Origin: Strigops habroptila
Taxonomy: Eukaryota > Chordata > Aves > Psittaciformes > Psittacidae
Direction: 5' to 3'
DNA: 64,000 nucleotides
Assembly (NCBI RefSeq): GCF_004027225.2
Contig: NC_046360.1
Coordinates: forward strand, 1,228,001 to 1,292,000
Numbering within the stretch: position 1 is the stretch's first letter; the number at the start of each line of letters is the position of its first letter. Both the position numbers and the translations under genes were made by a program. The notes beneath the pieces are model-generated. The model did no database searches. It was given only the letters and a program-made list of their open reading frames with translations, and had not been told where the DNA came from. Of this stretch, positions 41,782 through 53,866 are shown piece after piece.

Positions 41782-44700
41782 TTATTTCTCCAGCAGAGAA
41801 AGCTGTAGGACTTGCTGCAGCTCTGCATCCTCCTCCTCACGACGCTGCTTCTCCCGCTCCTCCTGCTCTCGGACAGACAACTCCATGGCGAGCTGCAAGT
41901 CCTTCTCAAAGCTGGAGGGCTCACTAGGGCTGCTGCACTGGGAGTTACCTGAGCTGGTTAGAAAGCTCTCCTGCAGCGCCCTGGTGGAGACAAAGAACTT
42001 CAAGAAGAGAGACAGAGCCTATTTCACAGTTCCTGCCATGATCCTTCCTAGCCACTGTTCTCTAACTGCAGAGCTGACAATCACTCGCAGGAGAGCAGGA
42101 TAAGAGAGCGGTTGTTCCAACATCCATAAAATTCCCAGCATAAAACCTGTTCTCTGAAGGTTCCTTTGAATCTTTCACACATGCCAACAAATTTTCAACT
42201 TCTAAAAGCATTCTCACCTGGTTCAAAGGCAACATGATCTCCCACCTCCAAAAGAATCAAGAGGATGCGGTTGTTGGCATGCACATGCAGGAAGACCCCC
42301 CAGATACCAGAGCATATTCTCAAGGGTCCATTAAATACATGTTGTTAAGGTTTTAAGGATTACACACTGATTTAAAGAAGAGCTTCCCTGAAGTGTGCAG
42401 CACCTACTAAACATTCACCCCAGCGGGACCACATGCACAGCTTAAAGAGCAGAACAGAAGGACAGTGTTTATTTGTTGGGTCAGGACTCTTACACATGCA
42501 GCCCAGCCCCACAGCTGACCTACAGAGCTGTACTAGATAAGCCAGGGAGGCCTAGTTCAAAGTCTTTGCTTCTTGGAAAAGTACAAGTTAGAAGAAGCAC
42601 AAGAAAAGAGACTTTGAGTTCTGTGCATCTGCTACCTACACACACACACGAGTAGCAAAATTGCTTTATGCTACTGTTGGGAGTATTTCTGCTCTGTCAC
42701 TGCATGGCTCCATGTGAAAAAGATTAGTTACCTCTGATACTGTATGTTAAAGTCCTGTGAGTATGCGATGGCTCCATTGGTGTGCACCCCCACTTCCTAA
42801 AATGGGGAAAGACAGACAATTCCACAGCAATAATGGATCTGCAACTCACTGAAAGGTAACTCTTAAATCACTCTTATTTCTTCTTTAAAATACATTTCTG
42901 TATTTTTCTCTTCTGAGGTTCTTACAAAAATAGGTCCTACATTGGTCTAAATCAAAGTTTTGCACAATCCTTACCAAAACTCAGCTCTGCACTGCACAGA
43001 TTACAACACACTTACTTTATTTCCACCAGATTCCAACAAGCTCTGCTGAATGGCAAACTGCATGATCTCATTGTCTTCATCCTGCACATGTATGTTCCTG
43101 CTGTCATCTTGGACGTGGTAAGATTTGGGGATCTCAAACACCGACTGGTCAACCTCAAAATTAGCACCTGCAGAAGCCAAAGAGAGTTACAAACATGGCA
43201 CTGTCTATTTTTACAAGTTGTGACTTGTTCTGATGAATGTTCATGCATGAATAAGTTTAACTCTAAAAATTCAGATAAACCACTTGGTTAAATATACCAA
43301 CAGCCTTTGAAAGGCTTCTGTGGCAAACAAGCACACAGCAAGACAGAATGTAGGGCCTTTCTTTAGGGTGCTGGCAAGCGATAGAAACACAACCAGTGGG
43401 CAGCAGAGCTCTGAGGTGGCTGAACTCTGACAAAACCAGATGGAGGATGAAAAAGGTTGCAAAAGATAAATACAACAGTGGCTCTTCCGAGGTTACTCCT
43501 CGTGAACGGGTCTGCAGCAGCTCATAGGACAGAGTATCACTGGATATACACAGTCAGGGGCATCCTACTCAAACATAACCCACTCCTTCCCGAAGGAGCA
43601 TGCAGACCTAGCTAGCAATAGCTTGCACCAGAATTTAGACCTCACAATACTTGGGAAAGCTTGCGCGAGCTCAGTTTAGGCAGGCAGGCATGGAAGGGGC
43701 AGAACTGGTCAGTATGATCAGCATCACACACTCCAGCTTCCTCTCGCCTGTGAATGCTTCAGCTCTGCAGTTAACCCATCTCTTTCCTGTGCATCCCACC
43801 GACAGGAACGTAAAAAGATGCAACCACTGCATCTCCCCACCCCTCACCTGACTCATACAGTGCACCTCCAGCCATTTGGGATGAGGGTCTGTCAGCTGTC
43901 CTGCAGCCATTGACATTCTCAAACGTAATCCGGGCATTCAGCACGTGGAACAGGGGAATTTCTGTAAGAAAGAGCACGAGATTTCTGTCAAACAGGGAAT
44001 TCCCTCATTCACTCCACACCTACAGCCACATTTACTGAATGCATTCCACAATATATATATATAAAACATATAGTAGCATCCTGTTACAAAAAGTATACAG
44101 CAACTCACTTCAAGAAGTTGCCCTTAGTCATTCTCCCTCAATCTCTTATTTTACAACAAGATTTGCCAAATCTAAGGCACTGAACTAAGAGGAAAGGGCT
44201 AGAAACAGCTCATTCCTCCTGAAATGATGCTGTCTTTACAGTGATACTTCTGATCATTCAGAATTTGGATGCAATGACCCCAGATGTACAAGACAATGTA
44301 TGTCTGGGTTCTCAGTTCTAGATATCAGTGAGATGACTAGTAAAAAACTAACATGAGTTCTGCAAATATGTACTGCAAAACCAATAGGAAGACTGGAAAT
44401 GAAGAAGATGCTACAACAAAAATGGCTAAATTTTACCAATTTTAACAGGAAATCCCGGTGGAAACTCCAGAGTGATGAAATCCCTAAGTCTGGCAAAATG
44501 AGCACTAGTTCTGGCCATCAGATCGATGATTGGAGTGACTTGTTCCATAAGCGACAGGGGAAACTCTTCACTCATCCACAAGGTTGCTTTAAATCTTAAA
44601 GAGAAAGTTGCACAAAACCACCCTAAGTTTACAGTTTAGGAACAGACGTAAAGGAAAATGCAGAGCTCTGTCACCTGCTTCACACACTTCAAAGTGAGAA

Positions 44701-47700
44701 CAGTGACTGCTGAGAAACCAAACCACATTCCTGCTCAGACCAAAAGCAAAGGAGGTTACTAACAAGTTACAACACTAGTCCAACTGTTTTCTTTAACTTA
44801 ATGGAAGAAGAATTAGACTATAGCTGAATACTCCAAGATCCCTCTTTTGATTAATTTGGAAAGCTGGGGAAAACCACAGTGGTTTCCAGAGATGAGGTGA
44901 CTGAGACGAGAAACCAGAAATAGTTAAAAGTTTATGTCTCACTTCTGTGTTCGGATGGTGACTTCTTTTGGTCTTCCTATGTCTCGACCTCTCAGATCAA
45001 ATTCTGGGTCAAAGTATTCCTCCAGAGTAATAGCAGTGGGATTGTTGGCTGCAGCATACTCTGTTGTCTTGGTTGTACTCTACAAGAGAGGAAACAAAAC
45101 CCAAACTAAAAGTATGGAACAAATAGTGGCTACTGCAACAAATATTTAAGTTACCTCTTGTGAAGTAACTCATTCTCTATTTTAAGACACCAGTAACAGC
45201 CATAAATCCCAGCACACACATTCAGACTGCTTTCTGCTGAGTGTAAAGATCTCCACACATTTTAGAGACAGGAAAAATCCACTTAAATACTTTAAAGCTA
45301 AAACCCAACCAGAATTGCACACACAAGCTACAGCATTTCTAGGCTCCAAATCCCTTACTAAAGGCAAAACTTTGATGGGGTATTTAAAACAAATGGACTC
45401 TTCTTCCCAGATTACTACTGGTGGGTTGTCACTAAGATCTGTGCTTGCTCCGATTTACTGCCATTGCTCATACCTCAGCTCTCGCTGCACTACTGGATTC
45501 TATGTGATTTCCATTAGAGTGTTCAGAAGAGGGTACCTGCTGCTCATACAGAACACTTGAGGGCTTAAAACAAACAAAAACATCCTCAGGGAAAGTTTAA
45601 ACCTCATAAGCAAAATTCCTGCCAAGCTAAGGAAACAAGAGATGATTCCACACACTTAGAATTCCTACTGGCACAGATCTCTGTTCTGCAGTGCCCTGTT
45701 TCAACACTCACCTGAACACCATATTCATGCTCCACTGTACCCAGAAATGATTCCAGGGGGTTCCTGTCAGCTTCAAATAACAGCAGGGAAACAAAAATAA
45801 TCTATTACTATTAATTAACAACAAAACAGACTCGCAACATGTGAAAGTAAAGCAGGACAAAGCCAGCAAGATCAGTATTTCCCTTGTCTACCTGCCCAGT
45901 CCTGCAGTCACACAGAGACAGAATCAGAGCTAAAAGGTTCTACTTATTCCCAGTTATGCTATAGGAAAACTACCTTTGTATCTTTTCTTCTCCTCCTCTG
46001 TTAAGTGTTCTGTGCGGATTTTGGTGACCACATTCACGTTGTTTGCCATGTAGACCTTAAGAAAAAGTACAAGGACAAAAATCAAAAAGTCACAGGTTAA
46101 AAAGAGAGTTCTCCAGTGAAACACCACACACAGAGATCTAAAGAGGGAATAAAGCAGCAGGGATCTGCCTCTCACTGACAAAGCTCCTGATCTTTTAACA
46201 TACTGGTAATCAACAGGAAATGCTGCACTTGATCTTTCTGTTTGCTTTGCTATAGTGGAAATCCCACACAGCATGTTCTTGACAGACCTATGCTAAGGCT
46301 GACAGCACATGCCACCTGCTGGGCAAGCTGATGAAACAAGAAACCCTGCAAATGATGCAGCACAGAGTGTTCAGCTCACAAACATCTGTGCCAAAAGAAC
46401 CGTGCAGGAGTTTGGTCATCAGCTTTGACAGCAACAGAAGTCACCCCTTCAGTTTACACAAGATTCACACACTTCTTTGGTAACTAACTAAACCAACCTC
46501 AAAACTAGACTGGCATCTCCAAGCTTGCTGGGGAGAATCCCCACCTGGGCAAAGATGTTAAAGAACAGGGAAGGGAAGTCAGAGAAAGCTATTTCTGAAC
46601 AGAAGGCACTTGTAAGGCCTTTCAAGTGAAATTCAGTGAGAGTTTAATTCTGCAGGAACACTAGTGAACCCCGTGTCCAACTCACTCCTGCCCAGTTCTT
46701 CTGGCAAGACAGTAAAGCTCTTGATGGGAAGTTTAAGACCTGAAATATTCAGGAAATAAAGGCAAAACACGATCACACTTAAGTTGTCTGTAAGATCTCT
46801 TAAGAGGACAGAATGGGATTTACCTTTGCTTCATAACCATTCACACCTTCTGCTTTTTCTGTCCTCCATACCCAGAATCCAGATGTGGTTCTGACAAAAA
46901 GGGAACACCACAAGTGTCTGTACAGTTGCATCTTTACACAACCCCCAGCCTGCTCTTCTAAAGCTGATTTTAAACAACATTTGATAGATTATTTGATTAT
47001 TAACCCCAGACAAAAGCACAGGTTGACCTGCCCTCACACACATGTACCAGGGCTGAGGAAGTCACACCGCTTCTGCTCTTACTCAGCCCATGGCCAAAGC
47101 ACAAAGGCTCTGACAGAGGTTTTAGATTGAGATGTGGATACCTGAGCCACAGAGAAGGGCAGCCTAAAAACTTACCCAGTTATAATTAAACACATAGTTT
47201 AATTTCAAAAGTAACTTGTCACTGCAATTTGGGGAACTGGATAGTGGGAATGCTTCTGTCTAAGAAATCCAAGTTTCTGGATGCATAGATGCTACAGTTA
47301 CTAAGGCTCAGTGAACATCACAGGGACTAGCTCTGGGCAGCTTTGGAAGGGTACTAAATATTCAGGAGAAACGCTGGAATTAGACACCTCACTTTGCAGA
47401 CACATGTTTTATATGATGATGGCAGTGGTTTAGTGCACCACAGAGCACTGCAAAAGGAACCTCATAAAAAGGGTTGTTTGAACTACGCTGACAGGTACTG
47501 GGATAAAAGCACAAACAAGGAAGACAAATGTGTGTCTGTGGCAAGAACACACTATATACGTCTTTCTGCAGTATTAATGTGAGATTTGACTGACTTAGCT
47601 ACAAGATGCAGGTTCCTCCCTGTTAGTTCCAGCGCTACATACACAGATTTGGGTGAAGTGCAGACTTGTAATGAGACATTAACATTGATCCCACTAATAC

Positions 47701-50700
47701 AATAAACTGGAAGTTTTCTGTACATCAGTTCTTTCAGCCGGAAACTCTTTGCCAAGTGACAGTGGCAAGCTGACCAAGCCAAATTCCATTATCTAATGTT
47801 ATATGAAGTTTAAAGTCATTTCAGCTCTAGCCCTAAGAGTTTTTATTATCAGGGTTTTTAAGAGTTTGCCTTTAAAGCTTTATTCCAACTATGACCATCC
47901 AGAACCTTGAAGTGTTTATCGAAGAGAAATGTTGTATCTTACCTCTCAAAAGCAATGTTTTTGGTATCAAGGCACGTGTTAATAATGGGAGATGTAAGGC
48001 GTCTTTCCACGTCTCTTCTTTTGGGTGTCATAGATCCCAGCGTCAAATGCTTCATCTGCTGGGAGATCTCAAAACGCTCCGTGGTAACAAACTTCTCATC
48101 ATGATTGATCTCAATCAGTTCTGCCCAGCCTCCAGTGTCTGTTGGAAATGGTACAACTTAATCTAAAAACTTAGCAACAGCATTCTAGAGTGAAAAACTG
48201 AGAATACGCTGTATATCAAATCAGGTGGATGCTAATTCATTGTATTTTGCACTCAGTTGAGATGAAACTTGGAGCTATATCCAAGATTATTTTTATTTGG
48301 GGAGTAGGAGAACAAAAGGGAAAACTAAGCAAAAGATTGAAGTAAAATTTTAGCCCTGTGACTAAATTTTGACCTCAAATTTACTCACAGGAAAGAAATG
48401 AAGCCATTATGTTAAACCACAAAACAGTATCTATGAGACACTCACGGAATATGTGTATAAAACTCTTCTAGCACTCAGCGCTCAGCCTCAACTGGCCAAA
48501 ACTCAGGAGTTCTCATTGTGGCTCACAATGGTGCAGACCTGCAGAAGCATTTACCTTCTCCCTTGAAGATTAAGCTGCGCCTCCCTCTCTCCCAGCTCAT
48601 GTTCTCAAAGCCCAGTAACGTGATGTCCACACGCAGCTTGGCTCCGCTCTTCCAGATGCGGCAGACGTCGCTCGGGCAGACCCTGGAAACCAGCGGGACT
48701 AGGAAAGAGGAAGATTCTCTTGAGTGAGAGAAATGTAGCTAGGAACTAAGTGCACAGGGAGCCTGAGCTCAAGCAGCAGCTCTACCCCTGGTACACGACT
48801 GTCAATACTGCGATTGTTATTCCAGAGGTGAGATACTGATCTTTAGCTTTCAGAACAATCAGCTTAGGGATAAACCCCACCAACGTTAAATATGACCATG
48901 AAAAGGAAGATGACATCAATTCAGACTAAAAGGTGTGGAACAGCACAAAGCCCATCCCCTCGCAGTCTAACAGCTGTTTGGAAAATGAAGTCAGCTGTAA
49001 GGCCCAGTCTTCATTCCTTTAAAAGAAAAGCAGGTTCTTCCCAAGTAGCCTGTGCCTCTCTATAGCAGATGTATCACTGTCTAAGTCAGCAGCAGCCAGA
49101 CAGGAAAACAAAGCCCCAAGAAAAGGCTTCAGCAACTCTAGCGATAGCTAAACGCTGTTAAAAACCAAACCAAACCCCCAAGAAACAACCCAAAGAAACA
49201 GGAAACAAAGAATATTTGTGCAACAAAAATACAAGAGGCTATTTTAAGATGTGAAGAAAGATGTATTCTGGGGAGCAGACATTTCTCTGTGCATCTTTTG
49301 TGACATCTGTACATAAGCAAGTCCCTTCGTTGACAGTTAGAGGTGGTGACAAGGACCAGGATGCTCACCCCAGCTCGTGAACTCCCACTTCATTTCCACG
49401 TAAAAGTCAGGAGTCTGGAGAAGGAAAATACTTGATGAATACTTCAGGAAATAGTTTCAGTCCAACATTCAGTACAGCATTTCTTGTGAACATTTTAGAT
49501 AAAGGAAAACAAATTAAGACAGAACTCGAGACACGATAAATGAACGTTAAAAACTGAAACTACAATGAGCTGTTCATCCTTATTTTACTACAGGAGCAGT
49601 AACACCTTCAAGATTCAGCCTCCAACGTTGGAGTTCATGACTAAGGAATTCTAAGTGAAGGCAAGGAAAAGGTCTCCCTCTCCCACAGCACTATGGATTA
49701 TGCAAGTTGAGACAAGGAACACAACTGCCCATCTGATTTCAGTTGACTCAACTGAACTACTTGAATGAGAACTGCAGCCTGGAGTAAGAGGTTTAAACTA
49801 AATCATTACCTCATTAATCTTCTGGAGTAACTCAGGAACTCCTCCAAGTGTCATGGAGGTCTGCTGGTAGTCCCGGTGCTGCAGAATCATTTGTACCATC
49901 TCTGGATCCCCCGTACTGACAGCCTCGTTTAGAACTGAAAGAAATCCAGGCACAAGCTGGTTTCAGCTTCATTTCTGAGCAAAACACATCATGGAAAAGC
50001 AGTCCAAATATAACACCTACAACTGGAAAGCATCAGCATGTGACTTCTGTTTCCCAGGTTATCCTCACCTGTCCATCCCTGCGCATTCTCTTTGGTTACA
50101 TCTGCCTTGTGATGAAGAAGGACCTTGGCAGATTCTATATAACCCAAGGAAACAGCGAGGTGCAACAAGGTCCGGCCTCGTGGATCACATTGATCAACAT
50201 CCTGTGGGGTATCCGAGAGAGAAATAATGCTGAAGCTGCCCTGCCAAACGCATCAGAGCACACTGAGAAGAGTTTATGTGAGCAGAGCTTGGCAGCAGTA
50301 ACCCAGGAGTCAATATTCCCACATATGAGCCCGTGGTGCACAGCTTCAAACACCATCACCCTGCACTCTGCAGGGCAGCCTCACTTCCCCACTGACATAC
50401 AGAGAGGAGCAGAATGGGGCCTATAAAACAGACGCAGTAAGAGCTGGTATCACTGTAAGACACGACTGAGTTGGTGCTTCTCATTTCTTTTTGTGTAATT
50501 ATTTCCCCCTCTGTCTCCCTTTACAAGAAGGTTGGAGTTCTACTCTGTGCACGCTGCACCATGGACAGCCTGAGACACCAAGAGAGGGGTTAACACACAC
50601 AACATAAGGGGGGAAAGGAAAAACCAAACCAACGGGACACACAACACCAATTTCGTGTATCACTTTTGAAAGCAGAGAAGCAAATGGTATTGTACAAAGC

Positions 50701-52510
50701 ATCCATCTGACTGACACACACAGCACAATGAGGAGTGAGTGCATTTTGTACAAGTCACTAAAAAAATGAAGAAAGAAAGAAACAAACTACACAGGCATAA
50801 ATATCCAAAACATGCAAGCACAGCATACTCATACCTTACTTATTTTTCACTATTAGCTTAGAGATTTGAAACAGAAGAGCATCTATAACTAAAGGAAAAG
50901 GGGAAAGTCAATAGCAGAATAAGAAAGGAAAGTTATTATGCAAGTTAACACGGTTATCTGACAGTGTTAAAGTTGGAAACATCACCCACAGAGTAGGGAA
51001 AGCTCTGGACTAAAGCATCCTCTTTCCACTTCTATGGTTGGATACTGATGGATTTGCTTCCCCATCCCTACGGACAGGTGAAGGACTCTGAGGTGTTCCC
51101 CCCATCATCTTTGCTGCTGTTAAGTGGTAACCCCACATTGCACCCATCATCTGCCACACCGAGTGCAGCTGGCAAGCGTCTGATTCCCTCACGCACCCCT
51201 CCAGCAAGGAGCTTATCCCAAGGAAGCAGGAGGAAACAGATCTTTGGAATACTTTAAAACACCAGAAGTAATTTAACAGGAGATAAAGGAAGGGACAGAC
51301 ACATCCCATCCTAACAGGCTGCTCGTTTGAGGTGGGGAGCAGCACTCCACAATCATGAACTGCAGCCTCATACTAACGAGAGCAGATCCTGAATCAGTGA
51401 CAAACTTCCACACGCAGGAGCGTTATTGGAACAGAAATAAATGCACAGAAGCGACGTGCCAGTGAGTTAAAGCTTTGGTTAAGGAAGATCACTTGAATGA
51501 GATAAAAAGTAACGGCATTCCAAAGATGCTCCCGAAAGTAGGAGAGGAGCATGCTCTGAGCAAGCATTAGTAAGTCGTGGCGTATCGTTAGAGTTGCAGA
51601 TGACAGTGAGTACTCAGGAGGTGGCACAGCTCATTGTTGGCTCATACACGTGTGGTGTCAGGTACAATGTAATTAACATCCTCTGCTTCTGCAGCCTGAA
51701 CCCCACTGCGAGCAGCAGAGCACCACAGCACCCCGGCGAGGAGGACGTATGCTGCTCGAGCCCTGCTGCAGCTCCTCAGCCCCTCTCCTCACACCACGGC
51801 CATGTCTCACTGAGCAGTCCCCGGGAGGGAACAGTTTGTTATTTTTCTACTCCACAGCATCAAACAATGATCCATTTTTTTAACCAAAGATGCTGAAAAC
51901 ATCCCAGCCCGTATTAAAACGCTGCCCCCACAGCCTGGGACAGCAACGAAGAAGAACTGCTGGTGCTCAGCAGGCTGGAGGCTGGTTTCATCTCCAGCAG
52001 CCACCGTCTCTGCATGCTGATTTCCCATTAAGGTAAGCAGAATTTATTGCTTATTTATTGCAGAATAAAAAACCTGATGTCCATCATATCTGCTGCTCTT
52101 GACCTAATGTCTCCTAATCCTTTGAAAGAGCTATTCTGCACCCACACTCGAATGCTCTGAGCACAGCTCTACATGTAAAAGGTCGATGTTTAGTATCATA
52201 CATAACAAAAAGCATATTCCTACCCCTCCTTACATCACTCCCACAACCACAAATCAACAGGTAAAGCAGCACAGCAACCCCACAAGCCCTGCAAACAGAC
52301 CTGGTGGCACCATCAAGGTTATTTCTCCCTAGAATCGACAGGCACCAAGCCCCGGACCGGGCACAAGCTCTTTTGGGGCCACCAGCCCCTCTGCCAGCCT
52401 GGTATGGCAGTTACCTTGTCCTGCAGCTCCTCGTTCAGCCGCCTGTAGTCATTATTCCAGACCAGGACGTGCAGGGGGAACGCGCTGCTGGCCCTGCCAG
52501 GGGAACTCAT
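41782..52510 (-). CDS. ANKRD13A: ANKRD13A, ankyrin-repeat and ubiquitin-interacting-motif protein, complete
   Basis: Fifteen coding exons in transcript order: 52415-52510, 50069-50201, 49810-49934, 49369-49414, 48555-48698, 47943-48138, 46824-46890, 45974-46055, 45712-45770, 44943-45079, 44437-44594, 43848-43961, 43016-43167, 42732-42796, 41782-41980. Phases agree and give 590 residues, the human length. Ankyrin repeats occupy about residues 10-110 ([40 protein letters not shown]). The conserved GPCR-chaperone-type middle contains [39 protein letters not shown] and [18 protein letters not shown]. Four ubiquitin-interacting motifs end the protein, among them [33 protein letters not shown] and [13 protein letters not shown]. 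The family binds Lys63-linked ubiquitin on internalised receptors such as EGFR at the plasma membrane and endosomes. The start is the second of two adjacent ATGs, chosen because MSS matches the known N terminus; the first (52511-52513) would add one Met. Confidence 0.97.
44051..44063. repeat. Short (AT)n microsatellite
   Basis: Six and a half AT units in an ANKRD13A intron. Confidence 0.8.
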
Positions 52511-52559
52511 CATGCCACACACCTGCAGGAGCGGGGAAGCAGGGTGCCTACCCTCACTG

Positions 52560-53110
52560 CCCCCCCTCTTGACCTGGGAGGCCCCAGGTTAACCAGGCCC
52601 TGACCCCTTGAGCTTCTCCTCTCCCCCAGCACCCCCCTGCCCCAGGCGCTGGGGGAACACAGGGGCACAACCCCCCCGAACCCTTCGCACTGCTCCAAGG
52701 GGTGCCCCATGCAAAATCCGGCTCTTGGGGGTCCCTGCTCCCTGGATCTTCCCACAGCCCCCCCGCTCCTGGGGGTCTCCCCTGCTCCTGGGCACCCCAG
52801 ACCCCAATCCTTGGGGTCCCCTGTTAGGGCTTCCCCTGCAGCCCCCTACCCTTGAGGCTCTCCCCTTCCCCTGGTGCTCCCTACAGCGCCCCACTCCCCT
52901 GCTCCTGCTGCTCCCCAGACCCCCACATCCCTGGCGACCCCACGCTCCGGGGCTCCCCAAGCCCCCCCCCCCCCCAGCCCCACACTTCTGGGGGTCTCCC
53001 ACACTCCCAGCGCTCCCCACAAGCCTGCACTGCTGGGGTGCCCTGCCCCTGGGCCCCCTGCTCCCGAGTACCCCCCTAGGGATCCCCACGTTCGGGTGTC
53101 CCCCCGCTGC
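52560..53110. repeat. C-rich degenerate minisatellite with a C14 run
   Basis: Repeating words of the type GCTCCTGGGGGTCTCCCC and CCCCAGACCCC, with irregular spacing of about 30-40 bases, plus a run of 14 C at 52962-52975. On the minus strand, the sense strand of ANKRD13A, these are G-runs able to form G-quadruplexes. It lies between the first coding exon of ANKRD13A and the shared CpG island. Confidence 0.6.
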
Positions 53111-53311
53111 TGGTTCCGCCCGGCCCCGCGGGTCCCTCAGCGGCCGCCGCCGCCTCACCCCGGCCGCCGCGTCCCTCCTTCCCGTCCCTCCAGGGCAGCG
53201 CCCGGGACGGCCCACAGCACGCCCGGTGCAGGGGGGGCACTCCCCCTCAGCCCACCAGCCGCCACCGGCGAACCCACGGAAAGAGGAAGTCGTTGTTCCC
53301 CTCCCACTTTA

Positions 53312-53330
53312 CCCCCCCCCCCCCCCCCCC
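53312..53330. repeat. C19 homopolymer
   Basis: A run of 19 C bases in the ANKRD13A/GIT2 promoter region. Such runs are prone to sequencing and assembly length errors. Confidence 0.85.
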
Positions 53331-53723
53331 ACCGCGGGCGGGCAGATGGAGCGTCCCGCCCGCGAGCTGCCCCATCGCCCTCCGCGCGGGGGGGGACACA
53401 CATACGGCAGCGCGGCTTTGGGGTGGGTGAGGCGCTCAGCGCTACCTGGTCCCCCCCATCCATCCAGCGTTGGTTTCGCCTGCCCGCTCTGCCGCCGCCA
53501 TGACGGGTGAGGGCAGGACTCGATGGGGAGAAGCGTGCTCCGCCAGCCCTGCGCGGGCGGGCTTCCAGCGCCTTCGCCCCGGCTGGAGGGACAGCACCGG
53601 GCCCGGCCAGCCGCACCCCGCGGAACCGCCGCGCTCCTGCGGAGCGCAGTGCCGCCTGAGGCGGGCGGCTGCCCGGAACAAACATGTCCGCCCGCGCTGA
53701 CTGCCGCCCCTTTGCCCGGAGCA

Positions 53724-53734
53724 AACATGGCGGC
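53724..53734 (+). promoter_or_regulatory. YY1-type site
   Basis: AACATGGCGGC resembles the YY1 consensus AANATGGCGGC. The preceding CCCGGAGCAAACATG is an imperfect copy of CCCGGAACAAACATG at 53671-53685. Confidence 0.5.
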
Positions 53735-53788
53735 GCGGAGCCTCCCGCTGTGGTACGGCGGCGGCGGCGGGGCGGGCGGGGCTGCCCG

Positions 53789-53798
53789 GCGCATGCGC
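53789..53798. promoter_or_regulatory. NRF1 binding site
   Basis: GCGCATGCGC, a perfect match to the NRF1 palindrome core, 69 bases upstream of the GIT2 start codon. NRF1 sites are typical of TATA-less, divergent housekeeping promoters. Confidence 0.7.
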
Positions 53799-53866
53799 GC
53801 TGCTGGCTGGCGGGGCCGGCGCGGGGCCCGTTGCGGCGGCGGGAAGCGGGCGGCGCCGCGCGCGCC

